A stretch of DNA of 64,000 nucleotides from Ampullaceana balthica (GCA_944989445.1 CALYLW010000016.1:5464984-5528983); one strand, 5' to 3'. Numbered from the stretch's first letter, positions 47,380-59,920 are shown. Translations and numbers: made by a program. Notes: generated from the letters alone by a model not told the origin.

Positions 47380-47600
47380 AATATAAGAAAAAAAACACTA
47401 CAATATGGCCCCTGGCCCCCAGTAAGTAATAATTTATATAATTGTTTTACCTGTTACCATCGCCAAATGATACTTAACAACTAACGAAAGTTTAATGCTT
47501 TTACCTACACGGGAAATATGATAATGTTTTATTTTTATCTTTTATAGAGCTCGTATTAGTAAAAACTACATTTTGGGCCCCCGGCCCCCAGTATCTTATA
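47380..47600 (+). repeat. Two further units of the ~160-bp array
   Basis: Carry CCTGGCCCCCAGTAAG, TACCTACACGGGAAATA and TTTGGGCCCCCGGCCCCC. They were separated from the main array by the hAT insertion. Confidence 0.8.
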
Positions 47601-47722
47601 TATATTGAACGAAACCTGTTTAATAACGTACCAAATTTCACGTTATTTGGTTGTCTGGATGTTGAGTTAATAGGGAACATCCAGACGACAGATGACAGAC
47701 GACAGACAACAAATGCGTATTA

Positions 47723-47723
47723 G

Positions 47724-47773
<50 letters not shown>
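47723..47773. repeat. TA dinucleotide microsatellite
   Basis: Almost pure (TA)n between the array-bearing element and the next TACTA-starting element. Confidence 0.9.
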
Positions 47774-47774
<1 letters not shown>

Positions 47775-47852
47775 TAAAAATATACCAACTCTTCGTAGCG
47801 GGAGTGTGCTGACCCTTTTTCCCAGTAGAAGTTGCTGGTTATTAAAATTTTT

Positions 47853-49350
47853 AAATCCCTAATATTAACTTCACCGCCGTCTCTGTCGTCATCTCTCTCT
47901 GTCTGTCCAGGGCGTGCGGAAAAACAAAAGTAAAAAATTACCCGATTCCCGTTATCCGATCGAGTTGAAATTTGACACACGGACCCGACTCACCTAACAA
48001 TGCATCGTATCAAAATTTCAGATCGATCGAACGTACCGTTCTTAAATTAATGCATTTTTAGTTTATCCTTATATAACGTATGTAATTCAAATTCACTGTT
48101 TGTTATTGTTTTTTTTCCACGTTAGAGTTTGAGTTGACGCGTTGACGCGACCCATCAAAGTACCGGCGTGCTTTTGTTTACATTTCGCGTGTCACGCTGA
48201 GCTCGGTCAAGCGATCGGTGACCAGACTTATCCCATCTCCCCCCCCTCCCCCAAGGGCTATGAAGCAAATTTGAGTTAAGACATATTCAGTCTCTAAATG
48301 TTTGTCGCGTTTGAAAATAATCAATACTGTTAGTTATGTCTCATATATAAGGGATTTATAGTCAAAAACTTTGTTTTTACGGGTTTGTTTTATTAAATCG
48401 CTTATATTAACTTCGAAATCTTGTCTCTCTCTTTCTCTGTCTTTCGTCATCTGTTCGTACGTCGGGCGGAAATACAAAAAAAAATTACCCACTTCCCGTG
48501 ACGCCATCGAGCTGAAATTCGGCACACATTCTTGTGTCACCTAAAAGTGCATCGTATCAAAACTTGAAATAGATCCAACGTACAGTAATGAAATTAATGC
48601 ATTTTTAGTTTCTCTATATAACCTATATGTAGTGGTCTCTATTGTTTACATTTCACAGGTCACTTGACTTCACGCCAGCCATCGGTGAACACATCTCGTG
48701 TTTTAATCAGGTGGTTTACACCAGGAGTTGAGTTAACGCGTTGACGCCACCCGTCCATGTCCACACCCCCTCCCCCCTTCCCCCAGTTTTAAAGCCAGGG
48801 GAGATAATTTAGGTTTCAGTCTGTAAATGTTTGTCCCGTTTGAACATAATCAATACTTTTAGTTCGGTCTCACATTTAAGGGATTTATAGTCAAAAATCT
48901 TTGTTGTTACGGGGTTGTTTTTTTTAAATCCCTTATATTAACTTCACCGCCGTCTCTCTCTGTCTGTCGTCTTCGTCGGGCGGGCGGAAAAACAAAAGTA
49001 AAAAATGACCCAATTTCTGTAAAGCCATCGAGCTGACATTTGGCACAAACACACGTGGCACCTACAAATGCATCGTATCGAAATTTCAGATCAATCGAAC
49101 GTACAGTTATTAAATTAATGCATTTTTAGTTTGTCTATATAAAACTATATGTGGCAGTCGCTATTGTTTACATTTTACGGGTCACTTGACTTCACGGCAG
49201 CCATCGGTGACAACATCTCGTGTTTTAACCATGTGGAATTCACTCATTTTCAGTGTGTAAATGTTTGTCGCGTTGGAAAATAATCAATACTTTCAGTTAT
49301 GTCTCATATAAAAAGGATTTATAGTCAAAAACTGTGTTTTTACGGGTCTT
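47853..49350 (+). repeat. Three tandem units of the AAATCCCTTATAT element family
   Basis: Units start near 47853, 48395 and 48926 and end with ATATAAGGGATTTATAGTC or a variant. Junctions read TTTTACGGGTTTGTTTTATT. Each has the CATCGTATCAAAATTTCAGA core. All point the same way. They sit at a point where paralogous unit 2 is uninterrupted (near 53028). Confidence 0.85.
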
Positions 49351-49787
49351 TTTTATTATTTGTCAAGATATATTTCAGATTCATGTATTAGTTAAAATCT
49401 TATGGGAAACAGAGATATTCCATTTTAGGGGGGAAAATATATAATCTAATATATTTAAACAAAAAGAAAAGAGAGAAAAACAACAACATACACAATTATT
49501 TAATTTTTACCGTTTCACGACGAGAGTTGTTTTCACTTAATGCAGTGCCTTTTAACATTACCTTACTATTTAAAAGATGTGATTGATTAAATAATGAATC
49601 TTGACGACCATAATAACTAAATTTACTATTTCATTCCCACTTGTACTAAATAAACATAACTGATAGGTTTTCCAAAAGAATTCTATGACCCTCGTCACTC
49701 AAAAATTTCATATATAATTACGACACTAAATAGTAACACAATTGTAAGTAATATAATATTTGTGACCGCGTTTTAGATAAAGAACGC

Positions 49788-50079
49788 GGGGACGCGGTGG
49801 TCGAGTGGCAGCGCACTGGACTGTTGTACCGATGGTCACGGGTTCGAATCCGTGTGAAGGCAAAAGTTTGTTCCCGGTGCCTAGGGCGTCCCCGAGTCAC
49901 CCAGCTCCGAATGGGTACCTAACACTACATGTAGTTAGGCGGCTGGGCAATGAGTGGAACCCACAAAGCCGTGGCCTGTGAAAGCTGCATCCCTTGCCAA
50001 CAGAACATCTGTCATGGTCTGTGGACGCAACTATCTTCTGCATAGCGTCTGTATAGATAAGATAAGATAAGATAAGAAC
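49788..50079 (+). mobile_element. tRNA-derived SINE with visible empty site
   Basis: tRNA-like head GGGGACGCGGTGGTCGAGTG with box B GGTTCGAATCC at 49841-49851, then a central domain (GGGCGTCCCCGAGTCACCC, CCGAATGGGTACCTAAC) and a (GATAA)n tail. Flanks are ATAAAGAAC and ATAAGAAC. The paralogous stretch at 53365-53385 reads GATAAAGAACATGTGGC with no SINE. Confidence 0.93.
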
Positions 50080-51234
50080 ATATGGCACTATCCCTTAAAA
50101 AGGCAAAGGCTACATAACTCAGAGCGCCAACAAACAAAATTATAAATGTACTTTCTAAAATATTTTTTTAAACCGTCGTATTAAAATGAATTCCAGAAAA
50201 TGTGCACACCATATTTAGACAATTAAAGATTATAGAAAACTGGCCGCATAAAATAAAGTCTTGTTATAAAGTAAATGTACTGGATCAAAATAACTCTTCC
50301 TTTTGACGTATCCATAGTTGTTTAAGCAAGGAAATAATAGTTATAAAATTGTATGTCTCTAAATTTAAGATTTATATTTACGGTTTTTGTGCAATGTGTA
50401 TAATTTAAAAAAGGAATTATTTTTTTGTTCCCTATTTCTGATAAGGCATCATATTTTGTAAATTATATTTAATACACACACACCAGATTTTGTTTATGAA
50501 AAATATATGTAAATATATATATCCACACTAAATAATAGATTCAGACGTCTGTTAATAAGCACATCTGAAAAATGATTAAAAAGCAACTATAGAAATGACC
50601 AATGTTATTCCGACTACAAAAGAATTAACATAACATGTTCAATTCGCAATTCATATTAATTAAGCGTTTTCATGATCACTTTATTAAATTTAGTCAACTT
50701 CTGTTAATACGTTCGGTAGCGAAAGTTTATAATGTATAGTGTAAATATATAGCGTATGTAAACTTTTTTAAAGTGTAAATTTATTTGACATAGGCCATCG
50801 CTTTCCACATAAAATAAACTCACTACATCTATGGTTTTTAATTAAATGTCGAGTTACGAATTATATTTTTAAAAATCGCAATTTCATTCACACATGTGAA
50901 ATATTAATCCAATGCATCGTGGAAAAATTGAAATAAAATAATTTAAAAGCATATCTAATATATAAAGCTCAGTTGATGTTTGTATGTTTGTTTGTTTGTA
51001 TCCATTAAAAAAAGGCCACTGCTTTGTTGACATTTTTTCCAAAAGATCTCTACCACAGTCGCCACTAAAAAAGCTCATATTTATTTACGACACTGCATCG
51101 TAACACAATTGTAATTAATACAATATTTGCATCAGCGTCTATGAGATAAAGATAATATGGTACTACCCCCCCCCAACCTAAGTGCAAAATCTACTTAACC
51201 TATAGCGCCAATAAATCTAATATATACAACTAGT

Positions 51235-51300
51235 TTGTGCTGCGGCGCCGTGGCGCCTGCGGCGCCACCCTTTTTTAAGGGCGCCTACGGCGCCCACCTT
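51235..51300. repeat. GC-rich palindromic patch (GGCGCC words)
   Basis: CGGCGCCGTGGCGCC, TGCGGCGCC and GGGCGCCTACGGCGCC in AT-rich surroundings; a close relative is at 51735-51800. Each can fold on itself. Confidence 0.8.
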
Positions 51301-51734
51301 TTTCAAAAGCCCAACTAACTTGTCCTTGTATGATAAATACGTAATATTAAACGTTCTTAAATGTACACAAAGTATTTTATAATAGAGTTTTTTTGTTTTT
51401 TTTTATTGCAAAAGCTTAAGTAACAGTATCCTTATATGATAAATACGAAATATTCCTGAAATGTACACAAAGTATGTATATAATATTTTTTTACAGTGCT
51501 AATCACCACACGATTTTTAAAGTAATTTTAGAAAGCAGCGCACCAAATTACTGCACCAAAAATAACTCTTATCGAACGTCCGCATGAAATTGTTCAATTA
51601 TTAATAATAGTGTGGAGGGTGTTTAATGTTAATCTGGAAACCAAAATGATTATCCAATTTTTTTAAAAAAAAAGCAGAGTGATGTCCCTCAGCGTTCCGC
51701 TACATAATTGAGCGTAAATATATATATACTAGAT

Positions 51735-51800
51735 TGTTCCGGGGCGCCGTGGCGCCTTCGGCGCCCACTTCTTTTAGGGCGCCTACGGCGCCCACCTTAT
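51735..51800. repeat. Second GC-rich palindromic patch (GGCGCC words)
   Basis: GGGGCGCCGTGGCGCC, TTCGGCGCC and GGGCGCCTACGGCGCC. It is followed, as at 51300, by GATAAATACG-type sequence, so the whole ~500-bp stretch is duplicated. Confidence 0.8.
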
Positions 51801-52947
51801 TCATAAGCAAAAATTAAACTTGCTGAAATGTTCACAAAGTATTTTTATAGGGGCCGTCCATAAAGTACGCCACTTTTTTTGTCAAAACCCCAAGTAACTT
51901 ATCCTTGTTTGATAAATACGAAATATTAAACTTCCTGAAATGTACACAAAGTATTTTATAATTATAAATCATCAAATCCTATTTTTACATCGTTCCCTTT
52001 TTCCAAAATTAAGATATAAGCTAAAGCAATGACGTCATATAATATATTTTTTACAGCGCGTCTTTAATTTGTAATTAATTTGCACACCTTTTGATGCACA
52101 CCTTGTGTTAAATATAAGATCAACCAATGACGTCATATTAAATATTTTTACAGCGCTAATCACCACACGATTTTTTAAAACTGCTATAGACTGTTCTACA
52201 TCATGAGCGTTCCACATCCAATGAGTGACTTGGGCTTTTATATTATATATATAATTATTACATAAATAGGGTTTTATTAAATTTCGAGTTATGGAACAGA
52301 AAATAATTAAAACAAATTACGTCATAGTTTTAAGCTTACATTTTAATTTTTGAAAAGGCATAGATGTAAAAATAGGATTTGAGGATTTATAATTATTATG
52401 AAGTTCTTTGTGTACATTTAAGCAAGTTTAATATATCGTATTTATCAAACACGGATAAGTCACTTTTGTTAATTATGTATATTGATTCCCGTGGTCTGTA
52501 TGGATGTATAGAAATATTAAATTACGTCATTTGTTTATGCTTATATTTTATTTTTTGAAAAGAAGCGTGCACGAAAATGTGCGCACCATAATTAGACAAT
52601 ATAATATTTTTTGAATGCGCATCGCTGAAAATAAAGTATTGGGGGAAAAAAAACTTCACCAAAAATAACTCGCTTTGAACGGAATTTGAACGTCCGCGTA
52701 AAGTTGTTCAATATAGAAATGAGGTTAAATTTTTCATTCTTTGTCTCTGCATTTTCCGATTATTTAATTTACGGCATTCGGGCAAAAGGGACAATTACAA
52801 AAACTAACTTAAAACCATCTCCGGGGTAAAAGGAACCGTCCTGCAAAATTTGGTCCCCGTCCGTCATTTGGTTTTTCCGTGATTGTGTAACGAACAGAAA
52901 GTTGAAAAGTGAAACATACCTATGCCGATACAAACAACTGAGCTTAA

Positions 52948-54957
52948 TATATATACTAGAAAAATACCCGCACTTTGTAGCGGGAGTGTGCTGACCCTTT
53001 ATCCAAGTATTAGTTGCTGGTTATTTACAATTTTTATTTGCCAAGTTAAATTTCAGATTCATCTATTTAGTTAAAATCTTATGAGAAACAGAGATATGCC
53101 ATTTTACCGCATGAGTTGTTTTCACTTAATACGGTGCCATTAACATAACCTTACTATTTAAAAGATATGATTTATTAAATAATGATTCTTGCCGACCATA
53201 AGAACTGAATTTACAATTTCATTCCCACTTGTACAAAATTAACATAACTTATAGGTTTTCCGAAAGAGCTCTACCACCCTCGTCACTCAAAAATTTAATA
53301 TATAATTACCAAACTGCATCGTATCACAATTGTAAGTTATATAATATTTGTAACCACGTCTATGAGATAAAGAACATGTGGCACTATCCCTTTAAAAGGC
53401 AAAAGCTAAGTGACTCATAGCGCAAATAAACAAAATTATAAATGTACTTTATCAAAATACTTTTAAAAAAATAAACCGGTCTTATTAAAATTATATCAAC
53501 AAAAATGTGCACACCATATTTAGACAATATAGAATGCTGGCCGCATAAAATAAAGTCTTGTTATAAAGTAAATGTACTGGACCAAAATAACTCCTCTTTT
53601 TGACGTATTCATAATTGTTTGAACAGGGAAATAATATTTAACATTTTTTATGTCTCTATATTTTACGATTTATATTTTCGGTTTCTAAGCAATGTGTATA
53701 ATTTCAAAAAGGAATATTTTTTGTTTTCCCTATTTCGGACAAGGCATCATATTTTGTAAATTATATTAAATGCACACACACACACACACACCAGATTTTA
53801 TATCTGAAAAATAAAATAAAAATGATAGAAAAAGATTCAACCCTCAGTTAATAAGCGCATCTTAAAAATGATTAAAAGGCAATTTTAGAAATGGCCTATG
53901 CTATTCTGAATACAAAGGAATGAACATAAAAATATCTTCAATTCGCAATTCATATTAATTAAGCGTTTTCAAGATCACTTCATTAAATTAAATCAACTTT
54001 TGTTAATACGTTCGGTAGCGAAAGTTTATAATGTATAGTGTATATAAAGCTTAAGTAAACTGTTTTAAAGTGTAAGTTTATTTGACATAGGCCATCACTT
54101 TCAACATAAAATAAACTCACTACATCTATGGTTTTTAATTAAATGTCGAGTTATGAATTAAATTTTAAAAAATCCTAATTTTATTCATTGCATGTAAAAT
54201 ATTAATACAATGCATCGTGAAAATAATTGAAATAAAATAATTTAAACGCATATGTAATATATAAAGCTCAGTTGATATTTTTATGTTTCTTTGTTTGTAT
54301 CCATTAAAAAAAGGCCACTGCTTCGTTGACATTTTTCCAAAAGATCTCTGCCACTGTCGTCACTAATAAAGTTCTTATATATTTACGACACTGCATCGTA
54401 ACATAATTGTAATTAATACAATATTTGCAACAGCGTCTATGAGATAAAGATAATAAAGATAAATAAAGAAATTAGGCTATATTCCTAATATTACAAAAAC
54501 AAACAAAACAAATCAGTTTTATGTTAAAAACATATGTGAAACCATGACAATAATTTGATTTTACAAAATTATTTTTGTTGAATGCGCACCGCTGAAAATA
54601 AAGTATTGGGGAAAAAAAAACGTCACCAAAAGTAACTTGCTTTAAATGGCATTTGAACTTCCGTGTAAATTTGTTCAATGCAGATATGAGGTTAAATTTT
54701 GTATTCTTTGTCTCTGCATTTTCTGATTACTTAATTTACGGCATTCGGGCAAAAGGGACAAATACAAAAACTAATTTAAAACCACCTTCAGGGTAAAAGG
54801 AACCGTCCTGCCAAATTTGGTCCCCGTCCGTCATTTGGTTTTTCCTTGGCTGTCTAACAGAAAGTCGAAAAGTGAAACATACAAAAATACAAACATAAAA
54901 ACATACAAACATACAAACATACAAAGATACAAACACCAACTGAGCTTTATATATTAG
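52948..54957 (+). mobile_element. Long repeat unit 2, uninterrupted paralogue of unit 1
   Basis: Starts TACTAGAAAAATACCCGCAC and ends CAACTGAGCTTTATATATTAG. It aligns with unit 1 through AACTTATAGGTTTTCCGAAA, ACGTTCGGTAGCGAAAG, CATTAAAAAAAGGCCACTGC and GGCATTCGGGCAAAAGGGAC. Head-to-tail with unit 1. Possibly Helitron-like (no transposase seen). Confidence 0.65.
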
Positions 54958-54999
54958 ATATATATATATATGTTTATATATATATGTATATTGCAAGAG

Positions 55000-55170
55000 A
55001 CATGGTTAGTGTTTAGTCCTGCATTTTTATAACAGTTTTAAATGTTGCTAGAGTTTTAATTTTCCTTATTTGTTCAGGCAACCCAATCCACGCCCGAATT
55101 CCTGATGGGCAAGAACGAAAATGTGTATGTGTTTGTTCTTGCGTACGGAATAAGATAGTTGTGTTTATGG
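55000..55170 (+). repeat. Dispersed repeat shared with 7127-7330
   Basis: Shares GTGTTTAGTCCTGCATTTTT and CCACGCCCGAATTCC. The open reading frame differs from the other copy. Confidence 0.55.
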
Positions 55171-55549
55171 TTATGTCTAATTCCAATGTAAAACAGTCTT
55201 TATGTGAATCAGAAACAATAATTAAAAAATAGGAATTTAAAGAATGATTACTTTTTTAAAAAACTCTTTAAAAAAGGCAAAATTAATGTTTCTACGCCTA
55301 GTTTAAACCCTAGCTTTTGAAAGATTAATTTAAGTCGAAATTATAGAGTTAAAGTGACATTAACAATAAGTTTGACCTGGATTTGTGGTAGTAGTAAGTA
55401 GCACTGTTACTGGCAAATACGTGTATGCTATTTATTTTAGTTTTTGAATTTGATTACCATATGCATATTTGCAAATACTGTTTTAATTAAAATAATATAT
55501 TTCCTAAAGCACAAAGTCACAGTTTAGTCTATAGCAGGTATAGTTAGAC

Positions 55550-56235
55550 CTGTAGTACATGAGATTCATTTAGCATTTAAAAATTTTTTTAGAGGGCTTC
55601 ATTGAATCACCATGTGTCATTAAACCTATTATAGTTTGGAAATTTCCCAGTAATTCTTGTAACATATTTTTTCCCATAACTTTTCTGCGACACGCAATGC
55701 GAACACAGAAGAGCTATTAGTGGTTCTCTCGCCGCCGTTTGGGCAACGTTATTCTATAGAAAATATATACTAAAGTAATGGTAGGCCTAAAATACTGAAG
55801 TAAAAGCCCCATACTTATGTTTTCTTAATAATATATTATAATTCCAATTAAATCTATTTTGACACTCAAAGAGTTCGTACCTTCACAAAGTTGCACGTAG
55901 TAAATGAGAGCCATTTAGCATTTTAAAAAATGTAGAGAGCTGCATTAAATCACAATGAGTCATTAAACCTAGTTCAGAAATTTCCCAGTAATCCGTGTAA
56001 CATATTTATAAAATATTTTCTTACGAGACGCAATGTGAAAACAGGAGATCCATATGTGGTTCTCGAGCAGCCGTTTGTCCTGAGTTTTTCTATATAGACA
56101 CTATATAACATGGTAATGGTAGGCCTAAAATACAGTAGTAATGGCCCTATACTTATGTTTTCTTAATAACATAATAAAAGTAAATCTATTTAGAAACTCA
56201 AAGAGTTCGCAACTTCACAAAGTTGCACGTATGCA
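55550..56235 (+). repeat. Tandem duplication of a ~345-bp segment
   Basis: Two diverged copies in order share GTCATTAAACCTA, AAATTTCCCAGTAAT, GGTAATGGTAGGCCTAAAAT/TAATGGTAGGCCTAAAAT, ATACTTATGTTTTCTTAATA and CTTCACAAAGTTGCACGTA. No coding signal. Confidence 0.85.
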
Positions 56236-56724
56236 TGTAATAACTGTACATGTTTAAAGTTTATGAACAGATGTCTCATTGAGATTATAATTTTACTTTA
56301 AAGAAGCCGCGGTTCAGTCTATTTACCATTGTAAATATTTAACATTTAAACCCAATGTTGCGACACACGTTAAAAGGAAAGCTAAGTGAACAACGATCAA
56401 ATTGTTACCAATAAATAGCATTTATATCAATATACATAGTCGCGTTGTATGTATGGTTGTAATGTAATGCTGTTAGGTGGCACTGCGAATGGATGTAATG
56501 CTGTAAGTTTGCGGTGCGATCGATTTTGTTTTATAGTGCTGCACCAAAAATAACACTTTTCGAACGTTCCGCATAAAATTGTTCAATATGATAATAAATG
56601 AATCAAATAAAAATAAATAAAATAAATGAAAGTTCTGTATAACGTTATTTTTTTATCTGATGAGTATTTATTTAGAAAATTTCCCTCATTTTTGACGGGT
56701 GATAAAATTCTAGTTTATATGATC

Positions 56725-56905
56725 TTTTTTTACAGTGCTAATCCCCACAAGATTTTAAAACTAATTTTAGAAAGCAGCGCACCAAATTACTGCACCAAAA
56801 ACTAACTCTTCGAGTCAGTCAGCAATGTTTACAACACAAATGCTGACGTCAAAGGTTCGTGCGTTGTTTGGTTAATGTTAATCTGGAAACCAAAATGATT
56901 ATTAT
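56725..56905 (+). repeat. Dispersed repeat shared with 51497-51655
   Basis: ACAGTGCTAATC, AGAAAGCAGCGCACCAAATT and GTTAATCTGGAAACCAAAAT occur in the same order in both places. Confidence 0.7.
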
Positions 56906-57405
56906 TTTTAAGTCTCTATTTTCAATTTTTAAAAATAAAACAGAGTTGTGTCCCTTAGCTTTAGACCACAGTGAGTCACAGATAAATGAGGGTAAATATA
57001 TATAAGATAAACGTATCCAACAAATAGCCAAAATGTTACCAAAGTGCATAATACTCCTGTATATAATCCTAGAAACCTCAGTAAGCTATTTTCAATAAAT
57101 TGTTTCCTGTTTAAAAATCTTTGAAAGCAATTGCCTAAAAACAATCACTATTACTTTAGAAAAACCCATATCACCTTATACTATTTTTAAATGTTTTACG
57201 CATTATTTTTTAAAGATATTTGAAAGAAACTTCATCCGTCTTTCAATTAACGCCTTCGCCTTTTATCATTTACTATAATATACATCTATAACAGGGTTGG
57301 GTCATTGTTTTGGATCGTCGGTAACTTTGTAATAATAGATTTTTGAGGTGGGACGCATCAATCAATCATTTTATGCATATAACTAATGGAGACCCAGCGT
57401 ATTTT

Positions 57406-59920
57406 TAAATCGCTTATATTAACTTCGCGGCCGTCTCTCTCTGTCTCTTGGGCTCGGCGGGCGGAAAAACAGAAGTCAAAAATGACCCACTTCCCATGAT
57501 CCAATCGAACTGAAATTTGGCACACGGACCCGTCTAACCTAACAATGCATCGTATCAAAATTTCAGATCGATCGAACGTACCATAATTAAATTAATGCAT
57601 TTTTAGTTTATCCTTATATGAGGTATGTAATTCAAAATTCACTGTTTGTTATTTTTTTTAAATTCCAGTTCCACGTGAGTTTGAGTTGACGCCGACCGTC
57701 GTGTTGATGACGACCGTCGTGCCGACACCCCCCTCACATCCCACCCCCATTTATTAAAGACAAGGGACATCACTCAGTGTCAGTCTGTAAATGTTTCAAA
57801 ATAATCACTACTGTTAGTTATGTCTCATTTATAAGGGATTTATAGTCAAAAACTTTGTTTTTACGGGTTTGTTTTATTAAATCCCTTATATGAACTTCGC
57901 GGCCGTCTCTCTCTCTCTCTCTCTCTCTGTCTTGGGCTCGGCGGGCGAAAAAACAGAAGTCAAAAATGACCCACTTCCCATGATCCGATCGAACTGAAAT
58001 TTGGCACACGGACCCGTCTGACTTAACAATGCATCGTATCAAAATTTCAGATCGATCAAACGTACCGTAATTAAATTAATGCATTTTTAGTTTATCCTTA
58101 TATGAGGTATGTAATTTAAATTCACGGTTTGTTATTGTTTTTTTGCCACGTGAAATATTTAGCTGACGCATTGAGGCGACCCAACGAAGCGACGGGCGCT
58201 TTTGTTTACATTTTACGTGTCACACTGAGCTCGGTCAAGCGAATCGGTGACCAGACTTTTCCCCTCTCCCCCCCCACCCCTCCCCCCCACCCACCCCTCC
58301 CCCCCCACTAGGGTTATGATGCAAAGTTGAGTTAAGACAGATTCAGTCTTTAAATGTTTGAAAATAATCAATACTTTTAGTTATGTCTCATATATAAGGG
58401 ATTTATAGTCAAAAACTTTGTTTTTACGGGTTTGTTTTATTAAATCCTTTATATTAACTCGTGGTGTCTGCGGCCGACCGACCGACCGACCGACCGCCCT
58501 TGTCGCCAAAACTTTTGAGCGATTTTTATCCCACTTGCTCGTAAGCTAGGGAGCTGAAATTTTGCAGGCAGTTTCGTACCGATAATAATAACAATGTATC
58601 AAAATTTCAGATCGATCGCAGGTACCGTAATTAAATTATTGATTTTTTTAGATTATTTTATTTATTCCTATGTATCATGCTATTTTTTGAGATAGCGCGT
58701 CGAGGTGCATATTATATTGAACAACCTTTCTGTCGCGCAATAAGGTGCGTATTTTATTGACAACTCTTTTTATAAACATATTCCTGATCGGTGCGCATTA
58801 TATTAAACATGTTTTACGACACAACTGCAATTTTGTATTTCTGGATGGTCTGGCGCTGCGTATTATAATGAACATTCTTTTAGTTACGTCTCGTACATAA
58901 AGGATTTATAGTCAAAAACTTGGTTTTTTACGAGTTTTTCTTATTAAATCCTTTATATTAACTCGTGGTGTCTGCGGCCGCCCGTCCGCCCGCCCTTGTC
59001 GCCAAAACTTTTGATCGATTTTTAACCCACTTGCTCGTAAGCTAGCGAGCTGAAATTTTTCAGGCAGTTTCGTACCGAAAATAAAAAAATGTATCAAAAT
59101 TTCAGATCGATCGCATGTACCGTAATTAAATTATTGATTTTTTAGATTATTTTATTTATTCCTATGTATCATGCTATTTTTTGAGATAGAGCGTCGCGGT
59201 GCGTATTATATTGAACAACCTTTCTGTCGCGCAATAATGTGCGTATTTTATTGACAACTCTTTTAATAAACATATTCCTGATCGGTGCGCATTATATTAA
59301 ACATGTTTTACGACACAACTGCAATTTTGTATTTCTGGATGGTCTGGCGCTGCGTATTATAATGAACATTCTTTTAGTTACGTCTCATACATAAAGGATT
59401 CATAGTCAAAAACTTGGTTTTTTACGGGTTGTTTTTATTAAATCCTTTATATTAACTCGGGGTTGTCTGCAGCTGCCGCCCGCCCTTGTCGCCAAAACGT
59501 TTGATCGATTTTTCACCCACTTGCTCGTAAGCTAGCGAGCTGAAATTTTGCAGACAGTTTTGTACTAATAATAAAAACAATGCATCAAAATTTCAGATCG
59601 ATCGCATGTACCGTAATTAAATTATTGATTTTTTAGATTATTTTTTTTATTCCCATGTACCATGCTATTTTTTGAGATAGAGCGTCGCGGTGCGTATTAT
59701 ATTGAACAACCTTTCTGTAGGGCAATAAGGTGCGTATTTTATTGACAGCTCTTTTTATAAACATATTCCTGATCGGTGCGCATTATATTAAACATGTCTT
59801 ACGACACAACTGCAATTTTGTATTTCTGGATGGTCTGGCGCTGCGTATTATAATGAACATTCTTTTAGTTACGTCTCGTACATAAAGGATTTATAGTGAA
59901 AAACTTGGTTTTTAAAGTTT
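57406..59920 (+). repeat. Five-unit tandem array of TIR elements, two subfamilies
   Basis: Units start near 57406 and 57880 (subfamily 1, AAATCSCTTATAT) and 58442, 58946, 59439 (subfamily 2, AAATCCTTTATATTAACTCG). Every unit ends in an inverse of its start (ATAAGGGATTTATAG or ATAAAGGATTTATAG) followed by a shared junction, TCAAAAACTT-GTTTTT. Subfamily-2 units have GATCGGTGCGCATTATATTA. Same orientation throughout. Confidence 0.88.

Larger units (their letters stand above)
43932..47716 (+). mobile_element. Possible Helitron/Helentron-like element carrying the ~160-bp array
   Basis: Starts near TACTAGCAAAATACTCTCGC followed by TTCGCTGTGG, resembling the TACTAG-AAAATACCCGC starts at 52948 and 47768. 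Near the other end is a hairpin with 11-bp stems (GTCTGGATGTT at 47653, AACATCCAGAC at 47676), followed by TA-rich DNA. Short terminal motif, internal tandem repeats and a terminal hairpin fit Helentron-associated elements, but no Rep/helicase is present. Inference only. Confidence 0.35.
47768..52947 (+). mobile_element. Long repeat unit 1, interrupted by several insertions
   Basis: Begins TATACTAAAAATATACCAAC then CTTCGTAGCGGGAGTGTGCT, parallel to unit 2 at 52948. It is interrupted by three tandem TIR elements (47853-49350) and a SINE (49788-50079), and carries GC-rich inserts (51235-51300, 51735-51800). It ends like unit 2, CAACTGAGCTTAATATATAT. No coding region recognised. Confidence 0.65.

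Noticed and set aside
49788..49860. Functional tRNA gene
   Set aside because: Box A and box B are present, but it is the head of a ~290-bp SINE with a GATAA tail and a sister copy at 34514-34802; the acceptor stem is not convincing.
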